Positions 8,739 to 17,214 of a stretch of DNA of 64,000 nucleotides are shown here, in pieces (within the stretch, counting starts at the first letter, position 1; every line of letters begins with the position of its first letter). Below the pieces are notes generated by a model. That model was not told the DNA's origin. It saw only the letters and a list, made by a program, of their open reading frames with translations, and ran no database searches. A program made the translations under genes and the position numbers. Source of the stretch: Victivallis sp. Marseille-Q1083 (GTDB lineage: Bacteria; Verrucomicrobiota; Lentisphaeria; Victivallales; Victivallaceae); contig NZ_CAHJXL010000001.1 in assembly GCF_903645315.1 (NCBI RefSeq), positions 3,036,702 to 3,100,701 on the forward strand, written 5' to 3'.

Positions 8739-10100
8739 ATGCAATCGGATCACTCATCGGCGGCCAGAGTCTGGACGTGTGTCGCCGACCGGTTGAAAAC
8801 ACAGATGCAGGAATCGACTTTTCAGCAATGGTTCGCCAATATCGTGCCGCTGAAGGTGGAGGACGCCACGCTCGTGCTGGGCGTGGCGGATGACTTCTTC
8901 GCCGACTGGCTGCGCGATATGTATGACGAGGTATTGATCGCCGCGCTGACCGCCATCGACGGGGTGACGTATCAATATCGCTTTGAAGTCGGATATCTGC
9001 CGGAAGTGCTGGAAAAGGAGCCGGAAGCGGCCGTTCCGGAGCCGGCCGCGCCGCCGCCGGAAGCCCGGGGCCGCCAGGCGGGCAAGACCATCGCCAACCG
9101 CCACACCTTCGAAAATTTCGTGGTCGGCGAAGAAAACCGTTATGCGTTTGCGGCCGCCCATACCGCTGCCGAAAATCCCGGCGTCTACAATCCGCTGTAT
9201 ATTTACGGCGGCACCGGAATCGGCAAGACCCATCTGTTGCAGGCGGTGGCGACCGAATACCTCAACCGCAACCCGCGGGGGGTGGTCCGTTACGCCACCT
9301 GCGAGGAGATTCTCAACAGCTATGTGGAATCGTTGCAGAAAAATACCCAGGCCGAATTCCGCGCTTCGGTGCGCGAAGTGGATATGCTGCTGGTCGACGA
9401 CGTTCATATGCTGGCCAACAAGCCGCAGTTGCAGCAGCAGTTTTTCGACACTTTCAACACGCTGTATCACCGGAATCGCCAGATTATTCTGACCAGTGAC
9501 AAGCAGCCGTGCGAAATCAAAGGGCTGGAGGAACGCCTGGTGTCGCGTTTCGAATCGGGCGTGACCACCGAAATTTCGCCGCCGGGTTTCGAAACCCGGC
9601 TGGCGATTCTCAAATTGACCCAGCAGGAGCACCTGATCAAGCTCGATGAGTCCATCCTGCAATTCATCGCCTCCAACATCTCCTCCAGCGTCCGCCGGCT
9701 GAAAGGCGCATTGCTGCGGCTGGTGGCCTTTGCCTCGGCGATGTCGACGACGATCACGATGAACCGCGCCGAGGAGCTGCTGCACAGCCTGATCGAGGAG
9801 GAGAACGCGTCGAAGCTGATTTCCATCGAGGTGATCCAGCGCAAAGTGGCCGAGCATTTCGATATCCGGCTCAACGACATTCTCAGTGCCAAGCGGCCGC
9901 GGAATATTGCCGAGCCGCGCATGGTGGCGATGTATCTGTGCCGCCGGCTGACCTCCTACTCCTTCCCGGAAATCGGCGCCGCCTTCGGCAAAAATCACGC
10001 GACGGTGATGAACGCGATGAAAAAAGTGCCGGAGTTGTGCGACCGCAGTGAGGGCATGCGGCGTTCGGTCGCCTTGATTGAGCGCCAGTTGCGCAGTTAA
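8739..10100 (+). CDS. dnaA: Chromosomal replication initiator protein DnaA
   Basis: 453 residues, the normal length. Domain I spans about residues 1-85 (RLKTQMQESTFQQWF), followed by a Pro/Ala-rich domain II linker (about 88-112). The AAA+ domain III has Walker A GGTGIGKTHLLQA, Walker B LLVDDVHML and an arginine-finger region LVSRFESG. Domain IV ends with the DNA-binding signature FGKNHATVMNAMKKV. The protein binds DnaA boxes and melts oriC. The ATG follows an AAAGGG stretch. The usual dnaN and recF neighbours are absent, and polysaccharide genes follow. Confidence 0.98.
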   Translation: MQSDHSSAARVWTCVADRLKTQMQESTFQQWFANIVPLKVEDATLVLGVADDFFADWLRDMYDEVLIAALTAIDGVTYQYRFEVGYLPEVLEKEPEAAVPEPAAPPPEARGRQAGKTIANRHTFENFVVGEENRYAFAAAHTAAENPGVYNPLYIYGGTGIGKTHLLQAVATEYLNRNPRGVVRYATCEEILNSYVESLQKNTQAEFRASVREVDMLLVDDVHMLANKPQLQQQFFDTFNTLYHRNRQIILTSDKQPCEIKGLEERLVSRFESGVTTEISPPGFETRLAILKLTQQEHLIKLDESILQFIASNISSSVRRLKGALLRLVAFASAMSTTITMNRAEELLHSLIEEENASKLISIEVIQRKVAEHFDIRLNDILSAKRPRNIAEPRMVAMYLCRRLTSYSFPEIGAAFGKNHATVMNAMKKVPELCDRSEGMRRSVALIERQLRS

Positions 10101-10175
10101 GCTGCCGTTTCTGCATGGCGGTTGCCGGCCGGTTGTGTGGTTCGGAAGAGCGGGGCGGCCGGGCGACTGAAGCGC

Positions 10176-10219
10176 GCGAGAAGAAAAGAACCGGTCTGGA
10201 AAAGGTCTTTTCTTCTCGC
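10176..10219 (+). terminator. Strong hairpin after dnaA
   Basis: A perfect 14-bp inverted repeat: GCGAGAAGAAAAGA at 10176-10189 and its complement at 10206-10219, with extra pairing of CC/GG inside. It lies 75 bases after the dnaA stop and 40 before the next ORF. A T-rich but interrupted stretch follows. It is probably a transcription terminator or an mRNA-stabilising stem. Confidence 0.6.
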
Positions 10220-10260
10220 TTGTTGTTTGGAGTTGTGAAACAACGAATTGAGAGCAAAAC

Positions 10261-11328
10261 ATGAGCGTTTCCCCCGATGTCAGCATTATTGTTCCGGTTT
10301 ACAATTCGGCCGCCGGTCTGGCTGCGGCGCTCGATTCGCTGCTCGGCCAGAGTTTGCCGTCGACTGAATTGATCGTCGTCAACGACGGTTCCACCGACGA
10401 TTCCACGTCGATTTGCCGGGAATATGCCCGGCGATACCCCGGTTGGCTCAAATTGATCGAGCAATCCAATGGCGGAGTCGGCGCCGCCCGCAATGCCGGC
10501 CTGGCCGTCGCCGCCGGCGACTGGATTTACTTTGCCGATTCCGACGACATCGCCGAACCGGAGGTGTGCGCGGTCCTGCTGGCTCTGGCTGTCGACAATC
10601 ATGCCGAAATGAGCTGTTGCGCCCTGCAGTGCGATTCGTCCGAACGGGAAGACATCCGTACCAATCTGCCCGGCAGCGGGGACGAGGTGCTGGAAATCGA
10701 GGCGATCCGTTCCCGTTACCTCCGGCCGCTGTTGCGCCTGAATTGGAGTGATGGCGCCGTGAGAGGATATTGTCCGATTTCGCTGTTCCGGCGTGAGGTG
10801 ATCGAACGGCACGGTCTGCGTTTTACGCCCGGCATGACTTTTGCCGAGGACGAGGCGTTCATTCTGCGTTATCTGCCGTATGTCACCCGGCTGGCGTTGA
10901 CCAGCCGGGTGCTTTACCATTACCGGCTGTCCGAAAACTCGGCTTGCGCCCGGATTTTCAGAAAACGTGCCGCCGCCTTCCATGAGCTGGAGCGCAACTG
11001 GTTCCTGGCCTGGGATAATCGGCTGCGGGTTTATCGGGAACACCGCCTGGCGCAGTTTTTCCCGGAGGCCGGAGCGGCGCTGCTGATCAACACTCTTTAT
11101 CACCGGTCGCAGTGGGTGCTGTCCGATTCGCGGTTGTCGGCACCGGAGCGGAAGCGTGAACTTGACCGGGTGCTTGCCGCGTTCCGGGCGGCGGCCGGGG
11201 ACCGGGAGTTCTGGCGGCGGGGAAAATTGTCACGGGCCCAGCAGGGGTTCAAGTGGATGCTGTCGGCCGGCCGGCCGGGGATCGGTTTGTTCTGCCGGTT
11301 GGCGCGCTGGCGGAAAATGTCGGCGTGA
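10261..11328 (+). CDS. Glycosyltransferase family 2
   Basis: 355 residues. GT-A fold: SIIVPVYNSAAGL at the start, VVNDGSTDDST for the nucleotide-sugar site, GVGAARNAGL, and the metal-binding DSDD (IYFADSDDIAEPE). A mid-protein GMTFAEDEAFILRYLP segment provides the ED catalytic-base-type pair seen in capsule and LPS enzymes. It transfers a sugar from an activated donor during surface polysaccharide assembly; donor and acceptor are unknown. It is followed by two further GT2 genes and a flippase on the same strand. Confidence 0.92.
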   Translation: MSVSPDVSIIVPVYNSAAGLAAALDSLLGQSLPSTELIVVNDGSTDDSTSICREYARRYPGWLKLIEQSNGGVGAARNAGLAVAAGDWIYFADSDDIAEPEVCAVLLALAVDNHAEMSCCALQCDSSEREDIRTNLPGSGDEVLEIEAIRSRYLRPLLRLNWSDGAVRGYCPISLFRREVIERHGLRFTPGMTFAEDEAFILRYLPYVTRLALTSRVLYHYRLSENSACARIFRKRAAAFHELERNWFLAWDNRLRVYREHRLAQFFPEAGAALLINTLYHRSQWVLSDSRLSAPERKRELDRVLAAFRAAAGDREFWRRGKLSRAQQGFKWMLSAGRPGIGLFCRLARWRKMSA

Positions 11329-11467
11329 TTTTCCGGCGGAAACGGAACCCGCCGGCTTGTTTTTTGGGGCGGGACCATGTAATGTAAAAGGTTGGAGTAA
11401 CGTATGCCTTGCCGGAAAACGCGATTGGGGAGCCGGCGGACAGGAACAAAGAGTGGAAGAAGGGGTG

Positions 11468-12583
11468 ATGAAGATTCCTTTTACGATTGTGGTGCCGGCC
11501 TGCAACGTTGCCGGCTATGCCGCCGAAATGATCGCTTCAGTCAAAGCGCAGACCTTTCCGGAATTTGAAGCGATCATCGTCAACGAGGAGAGCAAGGACG
11601 GTACCCGGCAGGTCCTGCATGAGGCGATCGCCGGAGACGGGCGGTTTGAGTTGGTGACGCTGCCGCGCTCCGGGTCGGCCTCGGTCAGCCGGAATTACGG
11701 CATCGACCACGCCGGCGGGGAATATATTGTTTTTCTGGATGGCGACGACTGGCTGGAGCCGGAGGCGCTGGCGCGGTTCGACCGGCTCATTCGCGAGGCG
11801 GATCATCCGGACATCGTCATGGCGGCGGTTCGCTGCTGGTATTGCCGGGCGGATGGCGTGTGGGAGCCGCGCGAATGTCTGGGCTTGGGCCGGGAAGGGG
11901 AGCGCTTCGCCTCCGGCGTCGACGCGATGCTGGCGGACGGCAAGCTCGAACATTGGATTCCGGGCAGTTGGCTGAACATTTTCCGGACCGGTCTGTTGCG
12001 GGAGAACCGGCTGTACCAGGTGCCGGGTCGCATGCACCAGGATGATGAATGGACTTACCGGGTGTTCCTGGTGGCCGGCAAGACGGCGGCGACCGAGTAT
12101 TCCCATTACAATTACCGCTGCAATGAACAATCCATCACCAATACCCAGAGCCGGAAATCGATTGCTGACCGGGCCGCCAATGCGGAGTCCGTTTTGCAGT
12201 ATTGGCGGACGCATGACATTCCGGCGCGGATCAAACGGCCGCTGGCCGATTATTATTGCAAAAATTTTCTGCACCACAGCTTCTTCACGCGTTCCCGCCT
12301 CGGCAGGCTCAATCCCAATCGGCCGTCCTGCGCCGAGCGCCGTGAGATGTTTCGGCGGTGTTTCGGGCCGTCCGAACGGTTTGCCGCCTACTTAGCGGTT
12401 GCCCGCGCGGCGAAAAGGTCCGAACGGCTGATGATCCCGGTGATGCGCCTGGCCCGTTGCCGGTATGGTTTCAAACCGGCGGAACTGTTTTTTAACTTCA
12501 TCTATTATCCGGCGATTTTTGTCTTCTGGCGGAAATTGAAAAATGCCGGTTGGCTTCACCGCAAGGCGCCGGACGCAAAATGA
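11468..12583 (+). CDS. Glycosyltransferase family 2
   Basis: 371 residues from the ATG at 11468, which has a GAAGGGG site just upstream; the frame is open further upstream, but that part lacks protein-like content. GT-A motifs: FTIVVPACNVAGY, IVNEESKDGTRQ, SVSRNYGIDHAG and FLDGDDWLEPE. A later HQDDEWTYRV supplies the acidic pair near the acceptor site. The stop overlaps the flippase start (ATGA), so translation is probably coupled. Role in surface polysaccharide synthesis is inferred from context. Confidence 0.9.
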   Translation: MKIPFTIVVPACNVAGYAAEMIASVKAQTFPEFEAIIVNEESKDGTRQVLHEAIAGDGRFELVTLPRSGSASVSRNYGIDHAGGEYIVFLDGDDWLEPEALARFDRLIREADHPDIVMAAVRCWYCRADGVWEPRECLGLGREGERFASGVDAMLADGKLEHWIPGSWLNIFRTGLLRENRLYQVPGRMHQDDEWTYRVFLVAGKTAATEYSHYNYRCNEQSITNTQSRKSIADRAANAESVLQYWRTHDIPARIKRPLADYYCKNFLHHSFFTRSRLGRLNPNRPSCAERREMFRRCFGPSERFAAYLAVARAAKRSERLMIPVMRLARCRYGFKPAELFFNFIYYPAIFVFWRKLKNAGWLHRKAPDAK

Positions 12584-14136
12584 TAAAAATTCCGATCGTT
12601 AAAAATACGCTGACCAATTATCTTTCGATGGGCGTGAAGCTGCTGCAGGGGGTTCTCGTCACCCGCTGGCTGATCGCTTATCTGGGTGAAGAATATTATG
12701 GCCTGTGGGCATTGCTGTGGTCCTTTTTCTGCTATTCGCTGCTGTTGGATTTCGGGTTCGGCGTCACGGCCCAGAAATACACCTCCATCGGCATTTTTCA
12801 ACAGGATTTGAAACGGTACAACCGGATTATCTCGACGATTTTCTCCTTTCATGCGGTGATGTCGCTGATCATTCTGGCCTGTACGGTGGCCGCCTCATTT
12901 TTCGTCGTCACGCTGTTCCATCTGGACGACACGCCGGCGGAACGGATCGAATACTGCCGCCGCTGCTTCCTGCTGTTCGGTATCGGTTCCGCGCTGATTT
13001 TCCCTTCCGGCATCTTTCCGGAAATCATGGTCGGGCTGCATAAAATTTATCAGCGCAACTATGTGATTATCGTTTCCAAGCTGCTGGAATTGGCCGGATT
13101 GCTGCTGGTGTTTGCCTGCAAAGGGGAATTGCTGCTGCTGATCTCCTTCACGCTGGTGCTCAATCTACTGACCAACCTCGCCATGCTGTTTTACATCCGT
13201 CCGGCCATTCCCGGTTTCCGGCTGCGCCTGTGGATCAGCCGGGAGGTGTTTCGGGAAATTTTCCAATTCAGCGGTTTTGTCTACCTCTGTTCGGTGGCCA
13301 GGCTGTTATGGGGGCGGGTCAGTCCGCTGCTGATCAGTATTTTCTGCGGTCTGCAGGAGGTCGGCTTTTTCCAGATCGGCAGCCGGCTGCCGAATTTGAT
13401 GAATCAGTTGACCGGCCCCTATCAGGAGAATATCACGCCGATTTCCGCCTCGTTTTACGCGCAGGGCAAACACCGGGCACTGTCGAGAATCCTGGTCAAT
13501 TCGATGCGCTGGAACAGTTTTCTGTCTTCCGGCATGATGGTGGGAATCTTCGTTTTCGCCGCCGAATTGATCCGTTTTCTATTCAAGGTTGATCAACCGC
13601 TGGTACTGGCCATCTGCCAACTGATGGTCGTCTCGCTTTATATCGGTTTGCTGTTTCGCAGCATTCCGGAGCGTTTCCTGCTGATGGCCGAAAAACATAA
13701 GCTACTCTCCTGGATCACCATTTGGGAGTCGGTCGCCAATTTCGCCGCCTGCATCGTGCTGTTGCAGTTCTTCAACATCACCTGCGTGGTCTGGGCGGCG
13801 CTGATCATCAAGGTATTCACCACGGTCTTTTTTATCGCGCCGCCGATGCTTCGTTACCTGAAAATCGGCGTTTGGAAATTGCTCTATGAAATTTGCTTCC
13901 GACAGTTGGCAGCGGCGCTGCCGCTGGTGGGGATTGCTCTGCTGCTCGAAACATTCGCGGCCGGCTCACTGTCGGATTTCTGGCTTCTAGTGATCGGCGG
14001 CAGTTCCGGCGGCCTGGCCTATGTGGGATGTTCCTACTGGTGGGTGCTTTCCGCCGATGAAAAGCGGTTTTTCCGGCGCAAATACCTGACGCGCTGGCGG
14101 CAGATTTGGCGGCAGTGGAAAGGCGGCCGCCGATGA
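12580..14136 (+). CDS. Polysaccharide flippase (Wzx/MOP superfamily)
   Basis: 518 residues from the ATG at 12580 that overlaps the preceding stop. Around 12 to 14 hydrophobic helices cover the whole length, and the N-terminal part (NTLTNYLSMGVKLLQG, then YYGLWALLWSFFCY) matches the start of Wzx/MATE-type O-unit flippases. It would move lipid-linked oligosaccharide across the inner membrane. It is flanked by GT2 genes with ATGA overlaps on both sides, so the four genes form one operon. Confidence 0.85.
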   Translation: MIKIPIVKNTLTNYLSMGVKLLQGVLVTRWLIAYLGEEYYGLWALLWSFFCYSLLLDFGFGVTAQKYTSIGIFQQDLKRYNRIISTIFSFHAVMSLIILACTVAASFFVVTLFHLDDTPAERIEYCRRCFLLFGIGSALIFPSGIFPEIMVGLHKIYQRNYVIIVSKLLELAGLLLVFACKGELLLLISFTLVLNLLTNLAMLFYIRPAIPGFRLRLWISREVFREIFQFSGFVYLCSVARLLWGRVSPLLISIFCGLQEVGFFQIGSRLPNLMNQLTGPYQENITPISASFYAQGKHRALSRILVNSMRWNSFLSSGMMVGIFVFAAELIRFLFKVDQPLVLAICQLMVVSLYIGLLFRSIPERFLLMAEKHKLLSWITIWESVANFAACIVLLQFFNITCVVWAALIIKVFTTVFFIAPPMLRYLKIGVWKLLYEICFRQLAAALPLVGIALLLETFAAGSLSDFWLLVIGGSSGGLAYVGCSYWWVLSADEKRFFRRKYLTRWRQIWRQWKGGRR

Positions 14137-15179
14137 GCTGTGATGTCGGCAAACCAGTAGCGGTCTCGGTCATCGTGCCGATCTACAATGTCGAAACCCG
14201 GCTGGAAGCGTGTCTGAATTCGCTGGTCGGCCAATCGCTGACTTCGCTGGAAATTATCCTGGTCAACGACGGGTCGACCGACCGCAGCGGCGCCATTGCC
14301 GAAAAATTTGCCGCCGCCTGTGATTTTGTTCATTATATCACACAGCCGAACCGGGGCGTCAGCGCGGCCCGGAATGCCGGTTTGGCCCGCGCCCGGGGCG
14401 ACTATGTCGGCTTCTGCGATGCCGACGACTATGTCGACCGCGAAATGTTTGAAGTGCTTTACCGCAATGCCGTTGCCAACGACGCCGATTTGAGCTCCTG
14501 CCGTCTGCAGTTGGCCGACGGGGAATGCCGCAGCAACCATCCGACACTGCCGGAAGGGGTGTTCGAACATGGCGAATACCTGTCGGAATGGTTTTTGCCG
14601 CTGCTGTTGCGGCGCGGCGTCAAAGTTTACGGGTTTCCGGTGATATCGCTGTTTCGCCGGGAGTTGCTGGAAACGTATTCGATTCGTTTTCCGGAGGATT
14701 TGCATATGCTGGAAGATACGGTGTTTTATCTGGCGGTGCTGCCGCGGATCCGGCGCATGGTCACCACCCGGCAGGTGCTTTATCACTACATCTTTTTCGA
14801 AAATTCGGTCACCGCGCAATATTTCACCCGCAAAACGGTATCGCGTCTCAAACAGGAGACCAATGCCGCCAAAGTGACGGCGCATTATCTGGACGCACTG
14901 CGTCAAAGTGGTTTGACGGCCGCCTTTCCGGATGCCGAGGATGAATTGCTGTTGAATTTATTGCGTCAGCAGAGCCAGATCGAAATTTTGTCCGATCAGC
15001 CGTTGAGGGAAAAAATACGCCGGATTGGAACGTTCGTTCAAATGTTCCGCAGTCAAGTCGGCGGCTGGCGGCTGGTGACCAACCGGTCGCTGCCATTGAA
15101 AAAGCGGTTGCTGTTCGTGGGGGCGCTGCTGGGCGCTCCGGTCGTTTACTGGTTCTGCCGTCTGAATCCGCCGCATTGA
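14133..15179 (+). CDS. Glycosyltransferase family 2
   Basis: 348 residues from the ATG at 14133, coupled to the flippase stop (ATGA). Motifs: VSVIVPIYNVETRL, LVNDGSTDRSG, GVSAARNAGLARA, FCDADDYVDRE, and HMLEDTVFYL as the later acidic pair. It is similar in layout to the first GT2 gene of the operon, so the two may act on related acceptors. Last gene of the polysaccharide operon. Confidence 0.92.
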   Translation: MSCDVGKPVAVSVIVPIYNVETRLEACLNSLVGQSLTSLEIILVNDGSTDRSGAIAEKFAAACDFVHYITQPNRGVSAARNAGLARARGDYVGFCDADDYVDREMFEVLYRNAVANDADLSSCRLQLADGECRSNHPTLPEGVFEHGEYLSEWFLPLLLRRGVKVYGFPVISLFRRELLETYSIRFPEDLHMLEDTVFYLAVLPRIRRMVTTRQVLYHYIFFENSVTAQYFTRKTVSRLKQETNAAKVTAHYLDALRQSGLTAAFPDAEDELLLNLLRQQSQIEILSDQPLREKIRRIGTFVQMFRSQVGGWRLVTNRSLPLKKRLLFVGALLGAPVVYWFCRLNPPH

Positions 15180-15207
15180 CTCCGGCAGTCGCCTGCCGGT
15201 GCCGGAG
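15180..15207 (+). terminator. Hairpin at the end of the polysaccharide operon
   Basis: CTCCGGCA at 15180-15187 pairs with TGCCGGAG at 15200-15207, with further GC pairing inside. It starts right after the GT2 stop, but only a short mixed T stretch follows. A second GC-rich stem may lie in the same 107-base convergent gap. Confidence 0.4.
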
Positions 15208-15286
15208 CGTTTCGGTTTGAAACGCGGTTAAGCTCCACCCCGGAACCGGCTTGAGAGTTTGCCGGCTCCGGGAAGGGGCCTGGGGA

Positions 15287-16516
15287 TCACGGCAGTTGCA
15301 GGTTCAACATTTTATGGACGCGTTCGACGCCGGGAAAATCGCGGAAGTAGAACACCTTGGACTGCAACTGCGGATAACCGGCCAGCAGGGATTCGAATTC
15401 CTCTTCTTTGAGCAGGGACCGGTCGATGCCCAATAATAAAGCCGGCGTTTTGTCGCTGTTCGTCAGCTGGGCCAGGCGCTGTTTGAGCTGGGTGTAGTGC
15501 CAACGGTGAAACAGTTCCAGATGGACCGTCGTATCGCCGCCCGTATGGTGGAAACTCAGATCCGGAAAGATCACCTCCTGACCGCCGACCGGCAGAAACG
15601 GCGTTTCGCCGACAATTTCCCAATCGGCGATTTTCTCTTTGAACAATTTGTGAAACATGGCGATCTCTTCCGGCACGTAGCTGGAAAAGTTGCGGTAATG
15701 CGACACCAGCTTGCTGTTTTCGTCCAGCACCAGCTTGCCGGCCTGGCCGTTCAAACGGATCGCGGCGCTCAACTGCCAGCATTGCAGCGCACAGACGGCC
15801 GGAAAAAAACAGGCCAGTTGCAGACCGTATTTGCGGCTGTTGTCGAACAGCGCAAACGGTCCGCTGATCTCCAGTTGCAGCGCGGTTTTGCCTTTCCAGC
15901 GCGGCGAGTTCGATCGGTAACGCCGGATGGTGGCCAGCAGCCGGAAAAACTTCAGGTACTTGAACAAACGCCGCAATTTGGCCGGTTCGGCATCCGCCAC
16001 CGTCAATTCCAGGCGGTCGGCGTAGAGCAGCAGCGACTGAACCAGGGAAACGTTGTAGCGTTCCAGAAGTTCGCGCGGAAACAACCGGCGCATTTTGAGC
16101 AGCCGCTCATTCTGCGGCAGGTCGGCATAAATGTCTTCGGCCGCCCACGGCGCCGCCGCAAGAATGGTTGCCCGGTAAGTTGGATAGTCCGTCCCCTTCG
16201 ACAGCGCGGCCGCACTGCAGTCGAACAATTCCGCCCGGTTCGGGCCGTAGTCGCCTCCGTCGGCACCGGAAAATTCGCAGCCGTCCAGAATCAATTTGTT
16301 GAGGCCGCCCAGCAATTTCGGTTCGCCCTGTCCCTTCAGCAGCGGATCGAGCAACTCCTCCAGCTCTTCCCGCCGCATCCGGTCGGTCAGCGCCTGCCCG
16401 TAAATTGCCAGCAGGCGGGCGGCGGTCTCCAGCAGCCGCGGCTGCAGCGGATCGATGAACGGCAGCTTCAGATATTCCCCGCGCCGCCGGTAGCTGAGCA
16501 AATCGCGCGTCAGCAT
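15287..16516 (-). CDS. DUF790 (Bax1-like) nuclease
   Basis: 409 residues. It opens with MLTRDLLSYRRRGEYLKLPF, the typical start of DUF790, and carries ELFDCSAAALSKGTDYPTYR and, near the end, FHHTGGDTTVHLELFHRWH and LLLGIDRSLLKEEEF, which look like a PD-(D/E)XK nuclease core. In archaea the family (Bax1) partners the XPB helicase in DNA repair; bacterial members are often next to an XPB-type helicase gene. No such helicase is seen nearby: the upstream gene is an ArsC-like protein. The family call is firm; the nuclease role is from family knowledge. Confidence 0.82.
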   Translation of the reverse strand: MLTRDLLSYRRRGEYLKLPFIDPLQPRLLETAARLLAIYGQALTDRMRREELEELLDPLLKGQGEPKLLGGLNKLILDGCEFSGADGGDYGPNRAELFDCSAAALSKGTDYPTYRATILAAAPWAAEDIYADLPQNERLLKMRRLFPRELLERYNVSLVQSLLLYADRLELTVADAEPAKLRRLFKYLKFFRLLATIRRYRSNSPRWKGKTALQLEISGPFALFDNSRKYGLQLACFFPAVCALQCWQLSAAIRLNGQAGKLVLDENSKLVSHYRNFSSYVPEEIAMFHKLFKEKIADWEIVGETPFLPVGGQEVIFPDLSFHHTGGDTTVHLELFHRWHYTQLKQRLAQLTNSDKTPALLLGIDRSLLKEEEFESLLAGYPQLQSKVFYFRDFPGVERVHKMLNLQLP

Positions 16517-16521
16517 TGCGG

Positions 16522-16890
16522 TCAGTCCCGGCCGCCGGCGGTCAATTCGGCATATTTTTCGGCATCGAAACCGACCAGTACCAGATCGTCGCCGATCAGC
16601 AGCGGCCGTTTGATCAGCATGCCGTTGGAACTGAGCAGGCGAATGGCTTCCGCTTCGGACAGCTCCGGCAGCCGTTCCTTCAAATGCAGGCTTTTATAGA
16701 GCAGGCCGCTGGTGTTGAAAAACTTTTTCAGCGGCAGCCGGCTGCGTTCGATCCAGGCGGTCAGTTCCGCCGCGTTCGGGGTGTTTTCGACGATATGGCG
16801 GTCGACATGGGCGATCCGGTGATCGTCCAGAAATTTTTTTGCCTTCCGGCAGGTGGAGCAGGGGGGATATTCGACAAACAGATATTTCAT
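16522..16890 (-). CDS. ArsC/Spx family thioredoxin-fold protein
   Basis: 122 residues. The start at 16890 follows an AGGAGG site and overlaps the stop of the YwbE gene (TGATG). A CxxC pair lies in PPCSTCRKAKKFL, with LPLKKFFNTSG and a late IKRPLLIGDDLVLVGF, all typical of the arsenate-reductase/Spx/YffB group. It could be a glutathione- or thioredoxin-linked reductase. No other ars gene is present, so arsenate reduction is not supported by context. Confidence 0.85.
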   Translation of the reverse strand: MKYLFVEYPPCSTCRKAKKFLDDHRIAHVDRHIVENTPNAAELTAWIERSRLPLKKFFNTSGLLYKSLHLKERLPELSEAEAIRLLSSNGMLIKRPLLIGDDLVLVGFDAEKYAELTAGGRD

Positions 16891-17096
16891 CACAGTTCCT
16901 CCTCGATGATGCGTTGCACCCGGCCGACCTGATTGCCTTCTTCCAGCATCACTTTGATGCCGTGCGGATGGGTGGGACTGCTGGTCAGGATTCGTTTGAC
17001 GTGGCCGCGCGTCAGCCTGCCGGTCGGTTGATCTTTTTTCAAGACGACATCCACCAGCAGGCCGATGCCGATGTCGGAACGATTGCGTCCATTCAT
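16890..17096 (-). CDS. ywbE: YwbE family protein
   Basis: 68 residues, close to the usual family length. Sequence GRNRSDIGIGLLVDVVLKKD, then TGRLTRGHVKRIL and HPHGIKVMLE, matches YwbE (DUF2196), a small KOW/S1-like beta-barrel protein of unknown function. The ATG at 17096 has a GAGGAAA site; an in-frame TTG at 17117 is less likely. Its stop overlaps the start of the ArsC/Spx-like gene, so the two are translated together. Confidence 0.85.
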   Translation of the reverse strand: MNGRNRSDIGIGLLVDVVLKKDQPTGRLTRGHVKRILTSSPTHPHGIKVMLEEGNQVGRVQRIIEEEL

Positions 17097-17214
17097 GTTC
17101 TGGTTTCCTCGGTTCAAGCGTTTCGGGCGCCATCATTGGGCCCGGATGAAACTTTAGCGGCCGGAGGCCGGACTGTCAAACGCCGGTTGGGGAAAATCCG
17201 GCCGGAAAGCGCGT

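Noticed and set aside
16522-16890. Arsenate resistance operon
   Set aside because: Only the ArsC/Spx-like protein is present; no arsB, acr3 or arsR, and its partner is YwbE.
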